Source of the DNA: a virus
Direction: 5' to 3' (one strand)
IMG/VR virus record: IMGVR_UViG_3300021139_001647
Coordinates: 1-26,784 of that record
DNA: 26,784 nt
The position numbers and the translations under genes were made by a program. The notes below the pieces were generated by a model. That model was not told the origin of the DNA. It searched no databases and saw nothing but the letters and a program-made list of their open reading frames with translations. This document shows, in pieces, positions 14,777-22,023 of this stretch (positions within the stretch are counted from its first letter, which is position 1; every line of letters begins with the position of its first letter).

Positions 14777-14839
14777 GACGGGTTCCTTAATTAATTAGTA
14801 AGTTAGTTTTTTTTTTGAGTAAGATAAAGTTTTATTAGT

Positions 14840-15760
14840 TTAGCAGTTCCATTTTCTAAGTGCAAGAGCTTTACGAGTTGGTTTACCATGCTCGTCTTTC
14901 ATAGGTCCTTTTACTCCACTCATTCTAGCACAGAACGAGTGACGGCGTGCCGCAGCTTTGCCATGTGGATCTAATTCACTTGGTGGAGTTGTGACTGCCA
15001 TTTTTAAATGATGTCCAGGGTTCTCACGATTATACTTATCTACGCCGGCCTTAGTGAGTCCACCTGTTTCAGACTTGTACTTGTCTTCTTCGAGTCTTTT
15101 CTTTGAGGATGGTTTCTTCTGAGTCATCGCATCGTGAACTGCATTGCGATGGTGTTCCCAGTGTTGAGTGTGTACTTCCTCAGCTTTACCATGACCTGCA
15201 TGAGCTGGGTGACCTTTACCATGAGCTTCTCCTGCAATCGCATGTAACTCTGCTGCGTGATAATGTGCGGCTTGAGCATCGTGGTGCAAGTTTGGATTTG
15301 ATTCGGCGTCAGCGGATTTAGCATGAGCAATTTTTGTCGCTTTCCATGCTTTTGCTGATAAGTGATGAGCGGTTAATCCTGCTTCATCATCGAGTAAATA
15401 TTGTCCTGGATGGTTGTCCAAGGGGCTATTGCATTCCTCATCGAATAAGTGAGGGTGCTTTGTGTGTGCTTCGTACTCGTCGTCGTGATGGTTGATCACT
15501 GCTTTACGAACATTAGGTTTTGTACCGTGAAAAGTAATTGTCTTATCAGAGTGAAAGTTGGTATCGACATTATGTGCCCTTTTATTATAGTCCTTGTAAT
15601 CGCTCTGGATGCCTTTGCGAGTGTGACCCACCCATATCGGATTCGATTCGATATCAGCGGACGATTCATTGCGCATCGAGAGATAAGTTTCTGCGACGGC
15701 TTTTGTTTTATCCATTAGCTCTTTTTTCTCGTCTGAGATTGCGGTGGGTACTGAGTCCAT
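14840..15760 (-). CDS. His-rich modular protein with Cys-terminated DUF6321-like domain
   Basis: A 306-aa protein. Near the N-terminus AETYLSM (23-29) repeats the motif of the 639-aa neighbour. An IWVGHTRKG element follows. Residues 130-210 are a His/Ala-rich helical repeat (HHDAQAAHYHAAELHAIAGE). The C-terminus (about 228-306) is a widespread phage module: GLTKAGVDKYNRENPG, then KAAARRHSFCARMSGVKGP, then GKPTRKALALRKWNC, ending in Cys. I associate it with DUF6321-like domains, with moderate certainty. The role is unknown; the late operon points to the virion or the prohead core. A 10-base poly-A tract (minus strand, 14816-14807) lies in the gap after it. Confidence 0.7.
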   Translation of the reverse strand: MDSVPTAISDEKKELMDKTKAVAETYLSMRNESSADIESNPIWVGHTRKGIQSDYKDYNKRAHNVDTNFHSDKTITFHGTKPNVRKAVINHHDDEYEAHTKHPHLFDEECNSPLDNHPGQYLLDDEAGLTAHHLSAKAWKATKIAHAKSADAESNPNLHHDAQAAHYHAAELHAIAGEAHGKGHPAHAGHGKAEEVHTQHWEHHRNAVHDAMTQKKPSSKKRLEEDKYKSETGGLTKAGVDKYNRENPGHHLKMAVTTPPSELDPHGKAAARRHSFCARMSGVKGPMKDEHGKPTRKALALRKWNC

Positions 15761-15764
15761 GTGA

Positions 15765-16169
15765 TTATTTATTTTCTACCTTTGTAAGGGATCTGTCTGA
15801 GAGTGTGTCTAAACGGTTAAAGATACGATCTTGTCCTGATCTTAATGCTTCGAGAACTGCTCTCTGAGATGCTTGTTCACGAATGATCGATTGAAGAGTT
15901 TCATTGATTGCGCTTTGCTGCGCTTCGGATCTTACGCGGAATTCCTCAAGAGAACCGATCCGGACCTTGTATTCTGAGATATGGTCTCGAACAGTTCCAT
16001 TTAAAGCATCAAACTCTTGATGACTTGGGAATTGTGTATGGAAATATGCGAGTACTCCAGCAATTACAAATGGAGTTACCCAGGCTAAGATCTTTCCGAC
16101 TGCATGCCAGGATAGACCCTTCTTTTGAAGGGTAATATTTGCCTTAGATTCGTGCATTGGAGGAATCAT
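15765..16169 (-). CDS. Single-pass membrane protein with coiled coil
   Basis: A 134-aa protein with one strong transmembrane helix (about residues 25-43, VGKILAWVTPFVIAGVLAYF). A long coiled coil follows (about 50-130, with heptad pattern through LNGTVRDHISEYKVRIGSL and INETLQSIIREQASQRAVL). The topology is N-in with a periplasmic coiled coil, or the reverse. It resembles spanins or holin-accessory proteins in outline, but no lysis cassette is adjacent. Its position in a head operon could instead mean a membrane tether for prohead assembly. It overlaps the previous stop by one base (TAATG). M5 is an alternative start. Confidence 0.7.
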   Translation of the reverse strand: MIPPMHESKANITLQKKGLSWHAVGKILAWVTPFVIAGVLAYFHTQFPSHQEFDALNGTVRDHISEYKVRIGSLEEFRVRSEAQQSAINETLQSIIREQASQRAVLEALRSGQDRIFNRLDTLSDRSLTKVENK

Positions 16170-17437
16170 TATGCTTTCTCGTTCTTTTCTTCCTCTTCTT
16201 CGTACTTCTTGTCTGCGTCTTGAGGATTTGAGAACATTACATTACTGAATACCTCATCAATTTTGTCAGAAGCAATTGCGATCTTGGATTGCATCCAAGC
16301 CTGAAGCGCTTCATCATCATTCATGAGTTTATTCTCGATAGACATTGCCATGACTGCGATCTTACGCAGTTGACGGCATGCCATACCGACTTCTTCGGAT
16401 TCATCTTCTTTATAGTCCATAGCTTCGTAGATTCCTCTCTCAAGTTTTGTGGCTTTTGATAAGTGCCATTTGTGCATCGAGTGATCTCCACGCTTCTGAG
16501 CGTCAAGAGCCATCTTCTTACGAAGAGTGATGCGTTCGTTCTTTCTATCAAATGGGTCAGCTTCTTCTTTCATGGATTTAGCTGCCATTGCTGCATGTTT
16601 TGCTGCTTGATCTAAATGTTGTCCAGCTTCCGAAGATTTCTTATCAATCGTATGAGCCGTATATGCTGCGGTGTGAGCTTTTGAAGCTGCTTCGTGATCA
16701 GCTTTTGTATTTGAAGCATTTGCTTTCTGAGAAGCTGCATGAGCCTTTGCTGAATAATCTGAAAGGTGATCTTCTTCCATCGTCTCTTCTTTTGGAACAC
16801 AGTTAGGAACAGTCTTACCGTCCTTCTGTTTTGTTCCAATCGCTTCATAACCTTTCCAGCAAGCGTCTTCTAATCCTTCTTTCCTTAGAAGAGAATCTGA
16901 AGCGCCAAATTTTCGTGCTCTATCTGCATGATATTTTGCTTCACTCTTGTGCCATCCAGAGTTCTGTGGATCGTTCTTTATGCCGGCCTTATGATGTTTT
17001 AAATGTTGAAGATGATGAGCGAGTTGTTTCTCGATGTATTGAGTGATCGTTTCTTCAGTCATCGATTTTGCTGCAGTTGCGTGCTCTTTTGCCTTTGAAT
17101 CATGATAAGCAACTGCTCCACCCTGCGAGACTGCATGAGCCATCTGGTGAGCTTGCATCGCCTTCAAGTGATTGTCGCGAGAAGGAAATTTAAGAGCTTT
17201 TGCAGTAGCTTGAGCCGCATGATAAGAAAGGTGTCCTAATGATCTTAAATTCTGTGCATCTGGACTCATTCCAGCCGCTTCATCATAAGTTGTAGGATAT
17301 CCACACAACTCGTTCGTTTGGATCTTATCAGGATTTACATCTTGTCCTGGAGTTCCTTGCTTATATTTGTTTATAAGCTCGGGTGTACCCCATTCTCCTG
17401 CTCCGAGTTCTTCTCTGATTGCTTTAAGATTCTTCAT
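16169..17437 (-). CDS. His/Ala-rich modular protein with CW-PNCVP module
   Basis: A 422-aa protein. In order: an N-terminal leader MKNLKAIREELGAGEW, faintly like a capsid-targeting sequence; His/Ala helical repeats (65-180, for example HLKAMQAHQMAHAVSQ); the module ACWKGYEAIGTKQKDGK-TVPNCVP (192-215), recurrent in large-phage proteins; a second Ala/His helical repeat (225-290, KAHAASQKANASNTKADHEA); a basic segment; and a C-terminal QLRKIAVMAMSIENKL...ALQAWMQSKIAIASDKIDEVF module (356-398), also recurrent in phages. It is probably an internal head or core protein, inferred from composition and operon. The start shares ATGA with the nucleotidyltransferase gene. Confidence 0.75.
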   Translation of the reverse strand: MKNLKAIREELGAGEWGTPELINKYKQGTPGQDVNPDKIQTNELCGYPTTYDEAAGMSPDAQNLRSLGHLSYHAAQATAKALKFPSRDNHLKAMQAHQMAHAVSQGGAVAYHDSKAKEHATAAKSMTEETITQYIEKQLAHHLQHLKHHKAGIKNDPQNSGWHKSEAKYHADRARKFGASDSLLRKEGLEDACWKGYEAIGTKQKDGKTVPNCVPKEETMEEDHLSDYSAKAHAASQKANASNTKADHEAASKAHTAAYTAHTIDKKSSEAGQHLDQAAKHAAMAAKSMKEEADPFDRKNERITLRKKMALDAQKRGDHSMHKWHLSKATKLERGIYEAMDYKEDESEEVGMACRQLRKIAVMAMSIENKLMNDDEALQAWMQSKIAIASDKIDEVFSNVMFSNPQDADKKYEEEEEKNEKA

Positions 17438-18363
17438 GATGCTTTATTGAGAGTGCGTATTTTGCTAATTGAAATTCCTTCGCGAGTTGGCGTGCGAACT
17501 TGGATTGGTTTTGCTGTTGGCATTGGAGCAGGATCCAACTTTTCATTTGGGATCACCTTGTTCTCAACGAGTTCAACGGCATTCAACCATTTGCGAACCT
17601 TGCGTCCATCACTTAGGCTCACAAGAAGATAGTTAGGTCCACAGTGAGTGATGCTACCAACTTCTTCCGATTCTTTGATTACAACTTGATCTCCAACTTC
17701 AAAGAGCTGTCCAGCTACATATGCTTCGCGACGTTCTGAAACGGTCTCAAGTTGAATATGCTTTCTAAAATTCTTCGATTCCTTTAATCCAAGACCATTA
17801 CGAACTGCATTGAACAGTTCCTCGATCTCAGTGAAGCTTGAAGGAAGTCCTTTTGCAAATGTATTAAAATCGTTTGCCGCTGCAGCAAGTCTCATTCTAT
17901 CCTCGAGGTCATTGCTTTCAGTGATTGATACAGCACGGATCTTTTTAAAGTTAAAGAACTTATTTGCTTCTCCTTCAAGGAATACACCATTGTTTGCTTT
18001 TAGGACTGTGTCATATTGTATCGATCTTACATCATCTGCACAGATCTCAACTGAAGTAAATTTTTGCTCATAGAGCTTATAGCAGATATCTTTAATATCT
18101 GATACACTATCTGCTACGATGTTTCTGGCGTGCTTTGGAAACATCTTACGCATCCACTTTACTTTTTCCTCGAGAGGAAGTGGGTTGTTTTTCGTATCAA
18201 CACTATTTGATACGTAGATACGATAGGGTCTTCCTTTTGCCTGTTCAAATATCTTATTCAGGAACTTCTCATGATGAAGTGTCGGAGGATTGAACTTCTC
18301 AAAGACGATAACGATCTCCTTTGGTGCATCCTCAACGATGAACTGAGAGAAGGATTTGATCAT
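17434..18363 (-). CDS. Nucleotidyltransferase-like protein with capsid-targeting-like leader
   Basis: A 309-aa two-domain protein. Residues 1-11 (MIKSFSQFIVE) match the form of the T4 capsid-targeting leader, with a possible cut after the IVE tripeptide. Residues 16-150 form a cytidylyltransferase/NMNAT-type Rossmann domain. FEKFNPPTLHH (21-31) corresponds to the T/HxGH motif, but the Gly is replaced by His (TLHH); EKVKWMRKMFP and VSITESNDLEDRMR follow. Residues 210-265 are a small beta domain (REAYVAGQLFEVGDQVVI...DGRKVRKWL), KOW-like. Related proteins occur in T4-related marine phages. The substrate is unknown, and the altered motif leaves activity uncertain. It is ATGA-coupled to both neighbours. 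Confidence 0.75.
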   Translation of the reverse strand: MIKSFSQFIVEDAPKEIVIVFEKFNPPTLHHEKFLNKIFEQAKGRPYRIYVSNSVDTKNNPLPLEEKVKWMRKMFPKHARNIVADSVSDIKDICYKLYEQKFTSVEICADDVRSIQYDTVLKANNGVFLEGEANKFFNFKKIRAVSITESNDLEDRMRLAAAANDFNTFAKGLPSSFTEIEELFNAVRNGLGLKESKNFRKHIQLETVSERREAYVAGQLFEVGDQVVIKESEEVGSITHCGPNYLLVSLSDGRKVRKWLNAVELVENKVIPNEKLDPAPMPTAKPIQVRTPTREGISISKIRTLNKAS

Positions 18364-18602
18364 GGCTGATTTGCTTTGCCATGAAGGCTCTCAATGTTCT
18401 TCTTCTGTTTTGCCCGGCTATCTTCACGGTGCTTCTCGATTGCCTCTTGAGGCGATCCTTCTTCAGGAAGTAGGCCATGATGACGTTTCCACGCATAGAG
18501 ATCTTGCATCTCTGTCTGGCCATTCGTATAATTGACTGTGATGAAATCCTTGAAAGAATACATTGTTTCGAGTTGCCCATCGAGCGAGAAGATGTATCCC
18601 AC
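18360..18602 (-). CDS. Small hypothetical protein, first gene of the late operon
   Basis: An 80-aa reading from a GTG at 18602, or 67 aa from the ATG at 18563 (MYSFKDFITVNYTNG). The ATG form places MYSFKDFITV at the N-terminus, reminiscent of the SFxxF leaders of two later genes, and leaves about a 50-nt leader after the late promoter. I give the longer form because neither start has a Shine-Dalgarno sequence. The rest is helical and charged (MQDLYAWKRHHG, AIEKHREDSRAKQKK). The function is unknown. It is coupled by ATGA to the nucleotidyltransferase gene. Confidence 0.6.
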   Translation of the reverse strand: MGYIFSLDGQLETMYSFKDFITVNYTNGQTEMQDLYAWKRHHGLLPEEGSPQEAIEKHREDSRAKQKKNIESLHGKANQP

Positions 18603-18619
18603 TCGTAATATAGTATGAC

Positions 18620-18627
18620 TATTTATA
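18620..18627 (-). promoter_or_regulatory. T4-type late promoter TATAAATA
   Basis: The minus strand carries an exact TATAAATA octamer, the T4 late-promoter consensus read by gp55-type late sigma factors. It lies in the 20-bp gap and gene end just upstream of the head-gene operon. The expected start is near 18614. It is the only exact octamer I noticed beside a gene start, and it stands where a late promoter is needed. Confidence 0.6.
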
Positions 18628-19369
18628 CTAAATCAAGATTTTGTAAATAGCCGAAAGGCGACTTTTCTGATATCGTTTTCAAGGTTTCAAGGTCTTTTAT
18701 GCCATGAGAGGCAAATGCGCCTCCTTTTATGGCGGCAATACACTCCTGGACACGAAACGGATGTCTAGCACAGGATATATTTTCCCAAGAATATGATAAT
18801 CCAGCCTCCAGGAGGTTGAAAACAGGGATTCCAGCCCTCTCTGATGCCATTCCGATGTACCGATCGGTATATCCATACTCGGCATCCCAGGGAGTCAATC
18901 TCTCCATTGAATCAGTGATCTTTTCAAGTGACTCCTTTGTATAGATCTGAGGGTAATGAAGGTAATAATTGGCTAGAAACTTCTTTCCAGGAACAGGGGA
19001 TACCGGTTCATTCATGAACTTGGTCGCCGATATCCATCCTTCTAAGGGGATTGCCCGATCTGGTATTGGTGCCCAACATAGGCTATCATATTCGAAAAGC
19101 ATCACATACTGATAATCTTTATAAGAATCCCTTGCCAGTTTCAGGCATTCATAGACTCTCATGTTTGTTTCCTTGGAATAAGAGCTTACATTATTCACCC
19201 TCTGGAATAGCTCGATCTCTGGATGCTTGATGTTAAGCTTATGTTCCAGAGGAGTCACTATAAGTAGACGCCCACAAGTCTTCAACCAATAAGGGATATG
19301 ACGAAGGACGGTATCCCTTACAGAGACATGTGCCATAACAATCCCTAGAACTTTAGATCTATCAAGCAT
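18623..19369 (-). CDS. Glycosyltransferase-like protein
   Basis: A 248-aa protein probably of GT-A fold. The N-terminal VLGIVMAHVSVRD strand-turn and the LLIVTPLEHKL strand precede YVMLFEYDSLCW (89-99), where EYDS occupies the place of a DxD-type metal motif. DAEYGYTDRYIG (162-173) and an HPFRVQECI segment follow. It may modify DNA bases, virion proteins or host surface sugars. I start it at the ATG at 19369, which overlaps the upstream glycosyltransferase stop by 8 bp (ATGCTTGA). A longer reading from 19453 would lie inside that gene. Family assignment is tentative. Confidence 0.6.
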   Translation of the reverse strand: MLDRSKVLGIVMAHVSVRDTVLRHIPYWLKTCGRLLIVTPLEHKLNIKHPEIELFQRVNNVSSYSKETNMRVYECLKLARDSYKDYQYVMLFEYDSLCWAPIPDRAIPLEGWISATKFMNEPVSPVPGKKFLANYYLHYPQIYTKESLEKITDSMERLTPWDAEYGYTDRYIGMASERAGIPVFNLLEAGLSYSWENISCARHPFRVQECIAAIKGGAFASHGIKDLETLKTISEKSPFGYLQNLDLV

Positions 19370-20120
19370 AATAATAGGCTTTATACTTGTGAGAGATTTC
19401 TCCTGATGGTTCTCTATGGGCATCCTTGACTCGATTCCATTTCTGAGGACCATGCTCGTGCAGGATATAAGTTTCGTTTGTATTCCTACCCCAGATGTAT
19501 GACCAGTTTAATTGTCTTGGGAGTTGAATGGCTCGATTCTGCTTCATGAGTATATGACCGACCATTGTCCAAGCGATCTGCTCAAGCATGGTGTTATTAT
19601 TTCTTTCCTTACAGAATCCATATTGGATCTCGTATAAGGAAGCAATGTCCTTTCGATCCTGAGAATTATCTGTTCCAAAATAAAGTACTCCGGCATTACA
19701 TTCTCGAACATACTCATTGAGTCCAGAGATCTGTCTCACGTTTGGATCATCGCCAATTCCAAATGCAACTTTTGGAAGACCCTCAATGATCCGAGTAGGA
19801 TCCTTGACGAAGAAAGCATCTGCATCGAGTATGATGCACCTTCCTAGAACTTGAATCGATTGACAAAGGAGAGTTCCTTTTATGTCAAAGTTCTTACCCT
19901 TTCGAACGATCGAGGGTATCGCATTTGTATAAAATCGAAGGTATGAGAGAGGAGCAGTTCCATCTTTCTCATAAGGTACTGCATCAGGAGGAACTGGAAC
20001 ATCCAAGTCGCAAATGATTACGACTCGGTATTTGCATCCGGATTTTTTATATTGTTCAATCCAGGCATTAAGAAGTGGTAAGAAAGCGGGATCCCCGAAG
20101 TGTGTAATTCCGATAATCAT
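19362..20120 (-). CDS. Glycosyltransferase-like protein with DxD motif
   Basis: A 252-aa protein resembling GT8-type glycosyltransferases. Features: N-terminal MIIGITHFGDPAFLPLL, YRVVIICDLDV, then CIILDADAFFVKDP with the DAD metal motif (D99, D101). The acceptor-side segment ECNAGVLYFG is typical of the family's NxGV region, and C-terminal LPRQLNWSYIWG and YILHEHGPQKW supply a His likely to bind metal. It probably transfers a sugar from an NDP-sugar; the acceptor is unknown. It overlaps the next glycosyltransferase-like gene by 8 bp and the previous gene by ATGA, so the three are co-translated. Confidence 0.75.
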   Translation of the reverse strand: MIIGITHFGDPAFLPLLNAWIEQYKKSGCKYRVVIICDLDVPVPPDAVPYEKDGTAPLSYLRFYTNAIPSIVRKGKNFDIKGTLLCQSIQVLGRCIILDADAFFVKDPTRIIEGLPKVAFGIGDDPNVRQISGLNEYVRECNAGVLYFGTDNSQDRKDIASLYEIQYGFCKERNNNTMLEQIAWTMVGHILMKQNRAIQLPRQLNWSYIWGRNTNETYILHEHGPQKWNRVKDAHREPSGEISHKYKAYYYA

Positions 20121-21031
20121 TCTGCAAATAATATAATTGGTGAAGATAAACTTTCGGCTTTGTACTGAAGACAGATACTCATGATATAGGTTTTTCCAGC
20201 TTCAACACAAATACAATCGTCTTTAAGAAGTGATATGTTTATGCCATATTTAGATATAGCTTCTGCTTTTAAATTTCTTATTGGCTCATGTACCATTACT
20301 TCAAATGGGTACTCGTCTCCTTTTGCAATCACATTCACGTATGGTGGATAAGCAATATCAGTATTCAACCACTCATCAATGATATGAGCTAAAAGTTTAT
20401 CAGATTTCATTCTGCTATAGCATTCAAACAAGTCATCACGAAGTTCATTCAAGAGCTTAGTTCCTATTTCGTTCGCTTGTTTCCGGATTCCTGGATTCAA
20501 TTTTAGATATTGCTTTCTCTTCTCAATTGATTCCGGAAGTCCTAATTTTTTAACAGCTTCTTTTGTCAATCTCAAAGCACTCTTCTCAAGATTCAGCTTG
20601 AGAATCTTATCAATACTTGAAAGAGTCTGATTCTTAAAAACGATTTCTTTTTTCTTTGTTGGTATATTACGAGTTGAGATACCGATGAATCCATTTGCAG
20701 GACCAGAAGTAAATTCAACTAATATGTTTGTAGGATTATCAGTATTTGGAATACCTTGTCCTATCACTTGATGGATCTCTGATATATTTGAAACCCAAAA
20801 AACACCCTTCACTGAACCAGAGTATCTATTTTTATAACACCATTTTAAGAACTCTTGAGCCATCTTTTCGGCTCTTCCAATACCAACTTCGGCTTCTTTA
20901 TTTGAAAGGCTAGCTATGGTTTTATTATATTTGGCTTGAGCCGCAGCTCCTACTTTTCCCCAATTTCGGTTCGCGAGTACGAAAGCAAGATGCAATTCAG
21001 ATACATGAGAAATAGGGGCATTGGTTGTCAT
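20117..21031 (-). CDS. Unrecognised 304-aa protein under a hairpin-buried start
   Basis: A 304-aa soluble protein I cannot assign. The N-terminal half has a helical segment (HVSELHLAFVLANRNWGK, then GRAEKMAQEFLKWCYKN), then beta-rich NILVEFTSGPANGFIGISTRN. The middle is basic and helical (EKSALRLTKEAVKKLGLPESIEKRKQ). The C-terminal part again has strands (PYVNVIAKGDEYPFEVMVHE). The beta region faintly recalls restriction-endonuclease-like folds, but no catalytic D/ExK is evident, so I do not claim that. Its start codon lies in the 3' arm of a 13-bp perfect hairpin. The stop overlaps the glycosyltransferase start (ATGA), suggesting a linked function. Confidence 0.6.
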   Translation of the reverse strand: MTTNAPISHVSELHLAFVLANRNWGKVGAAAQAKYNKTIASLSNKEAEVGIGRAEKMAQEFLKWCYKNRYSGSVKGVFWVSNISEIHQVIGQGIPNTDNPTNILVEFTSGPANGFIGISTRNIPTKKKEIVFKNQTLSSIDKILKLNLEKSALRLTKEAVKKLGLPESIEKRKQYLKLNPGIRKQANEIGTKLLNELRDDLFECYSRMKSDKLLAHIIDEWLNTDIAYPPYVNVIAKGDEYPFEVMVHEPIRNLKAEAISKYGINISLLKDDCICVEAGKTYIMSICLQYKAESLSSPIILFAE

Positions 21032-21060
21032 TTGGTCTTATTTATTCGACCAAATGACAA
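21025..21060 (-). promoter_or_regulatory. 13-bp hairpin over a start codon, with late-promoter-like loop
   Basis: TTGTCATTTGGTC (21025-21037) and its exact complement GACCAAATGACAA (21048-21060) form a 13-bp stem with a 10-nt loop; a one-base bulge would add further G-C pairs. On the minus strand the ATG of the 304-aa gene (21031-21029) lies in the 3' arm. The loop reads GAATAAATAA, containing AATAAATA, one base from the T4 late octamer. It fills the gap after the SprT-like gene. No U-run follows, so a terminator is unlikely. Confidence 0.6.
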
Positions 21061-21064
21061 ACCT

Positions 21065-21562
21065 TTACTTTCTTATATAGTCTGGATCATACTTGTTCCA
21101 GGAAGCATTCTTAAACTTCTTTTGCTGCGAGAATTTAGCATGAAGTCCTACTTCTCTACCATAAGCATCAAACTCCCATGGTAAATCGTAGTAGTCTATC
21201 TTTCGAGTATCGTATTTCTTTTTCTTCCAGACTATGACATGTAGGCTGCTCGTATCTCTTAATTCTCCGAGTACGTACTGCTTTACGTGAGCGCACTCAT
21301 GAGCAAGTGCGCGAAGCAACCCATGTATCTGCATACTGGCATCAATGTTTATTTCAAATTCTCTGGGTTCGTCCTCATCGTCTTCCCACATGACATCGGC
21401 ACGGCACCCGCATCTTTTGTAATAGTCCTTCCTTAACTTAATAACTAGCATCACCTCATAGTAATTATGAGGTAATAACTTTTTCAAATAAAAGCTGGCC
21501 GCTTCCGCGACCAGCTCTCTTTGAAGTTTTGATCCGCCTGAGACTGCTATCTCACTGTCCAT
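21065..21562 (-). CDS. SprT-like zinc metallopeptidase-fold protein
   Basis: A 165-aa protein of the SprT-like family. The zinc motif is HECAH (H88, E89, H92) in the helix LLRALAHECAHVKQYV. A third ligand may be supplied by a downstream Glu or His in the conserved segment DLPWEFDAYGREVGLH (about 126-141), which is typical of phage members. Eukaryotic SPRTN cleaves DNA-protein crosslinks; phage function is not known. I use the ATG at 21562, which overlaps the upstream gene end by 11 bp. A longer reading starts at a TTG (21604) and is less likely. Confidence 0.75.
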   Translation of the reverse strand: MDSEIAVSGGSKLQRELVAEAASFYLKKLLPHNYYEVMLVIKLRKDYYKRCGCRADVMWEDDEDEPREFEINIDASMQIHGLLRALAHECAHVKQYVLGELRDTSSLHVIVWKKKKYDTRKIDYYDLPWEFDAYGREVGLHAKFSQQKKFKNASWNKYDPDYIRK

Positions 21563-21758
21563 TGATGGCCGCAATTTTTCTGTCTTCGTCGGATAAAAGG
21601 GCAAAAAGTAAATTACTGCCTGAAAGCATCAATTCCACGAATGCTGCGTTATAACGGTGGTCAAAGGCATTATGAATGGCAAAGCCAATCATCATTCCTG
21701 ATGACATGTAACTAAGGCGATATAAGTAGTTTTCTGCGAATTTTACAAATCGGTTCAT
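21552..21758 (-). CDS. Small membrane-associated hypothetical protein
   Basis: A 68-aa protein with two hydrophobic stretches, SYMSSGMMIGFAIHNAF (about 16-32) and FVELMLSGSNLLFALL (about 40-55), followed by a charged tail (SDEDRKIAAINGQ). It is possibly a two-span small membrane protein of the sort phages use for host membrane modulation or holin-like roles. No specific family is recognised. It overlaps the SprT-like gene by 11 bp. Confidence 0.55.
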   Translation of the reverse strand: MNRFVKFAENYLYRLSYMSSGMMIGFAIHNAFDHRYNAAFVELMLSGSNLLFALLSDEDRKIAAINGQ

Positions 21759-21772
21759 ATAGTAGTAATAAT

Positions 21773-21976
21773 TTATTCTTCTAGTTTGTTGATGTAGTTG
21801 TCTGCGTTGTATTTAGTAATCTCTCTGGCCTCTTGCTCGATCTCTCGCTGAGAGACAGGGATTACTCCAAGAGCTATCGTTTCTTGCCTAGCTCCGAAAA
21901 GTTTTAATAATTTCTGAATAACTGCGGGTTTGTTTACCTTATATCTTCCATCTGGAAGAAGGGATAATAAATTCAT
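21773..21976 (-). CDS. Small hypothetical protein
   Basis: A 67-aa helical protein of unknown function (KPAVIQKLLKLFGARQETIAL, then REIEQEAREITKYNADNYINKL). It is the first gene after the structured RNA candidate at 22024-22116, with 47 nt between, so its expression may depend on that structure. The ATG at 21976 has no clear Shine-Dalgarno sequence. Confidence 0.55.
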   Translation of the reverse strand: MNLLSLLPDGRYKVNKPAVIQKLLKLFGARQETIALGVIPVSQREIEQEAREITKYNADNYINKLEE

Positions 21977-22023
21977 GAACTGTCACTCTAACAATTTGTT
22001 GACTGAAAAAGAACGAAAAAATA

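Noticed and set aside
14807-14816. Ten-base poly-A tract on the minus strand as a programmed frameshift site
   Set aside because: It lies between genes, not inside a reading frame, so slippage there would not change a protein.
12851-18073. Many plus-strand open frames opposite the head operon
   Set aside because: They are antisense shadows of the minus-strand genes, with biased composition (Cys, His, Leu, Ser runs), no start signals and no overlaps with each other; the minus-strand proteins carry the recognisable modules.
20117-21031. Restriction-endonuclease-like identity for the 304-aa protein
   Set aside because: The NILVEF...FIGISTRN segment is only faintly like that fold, and no D...(D/E)xK set could be placed.
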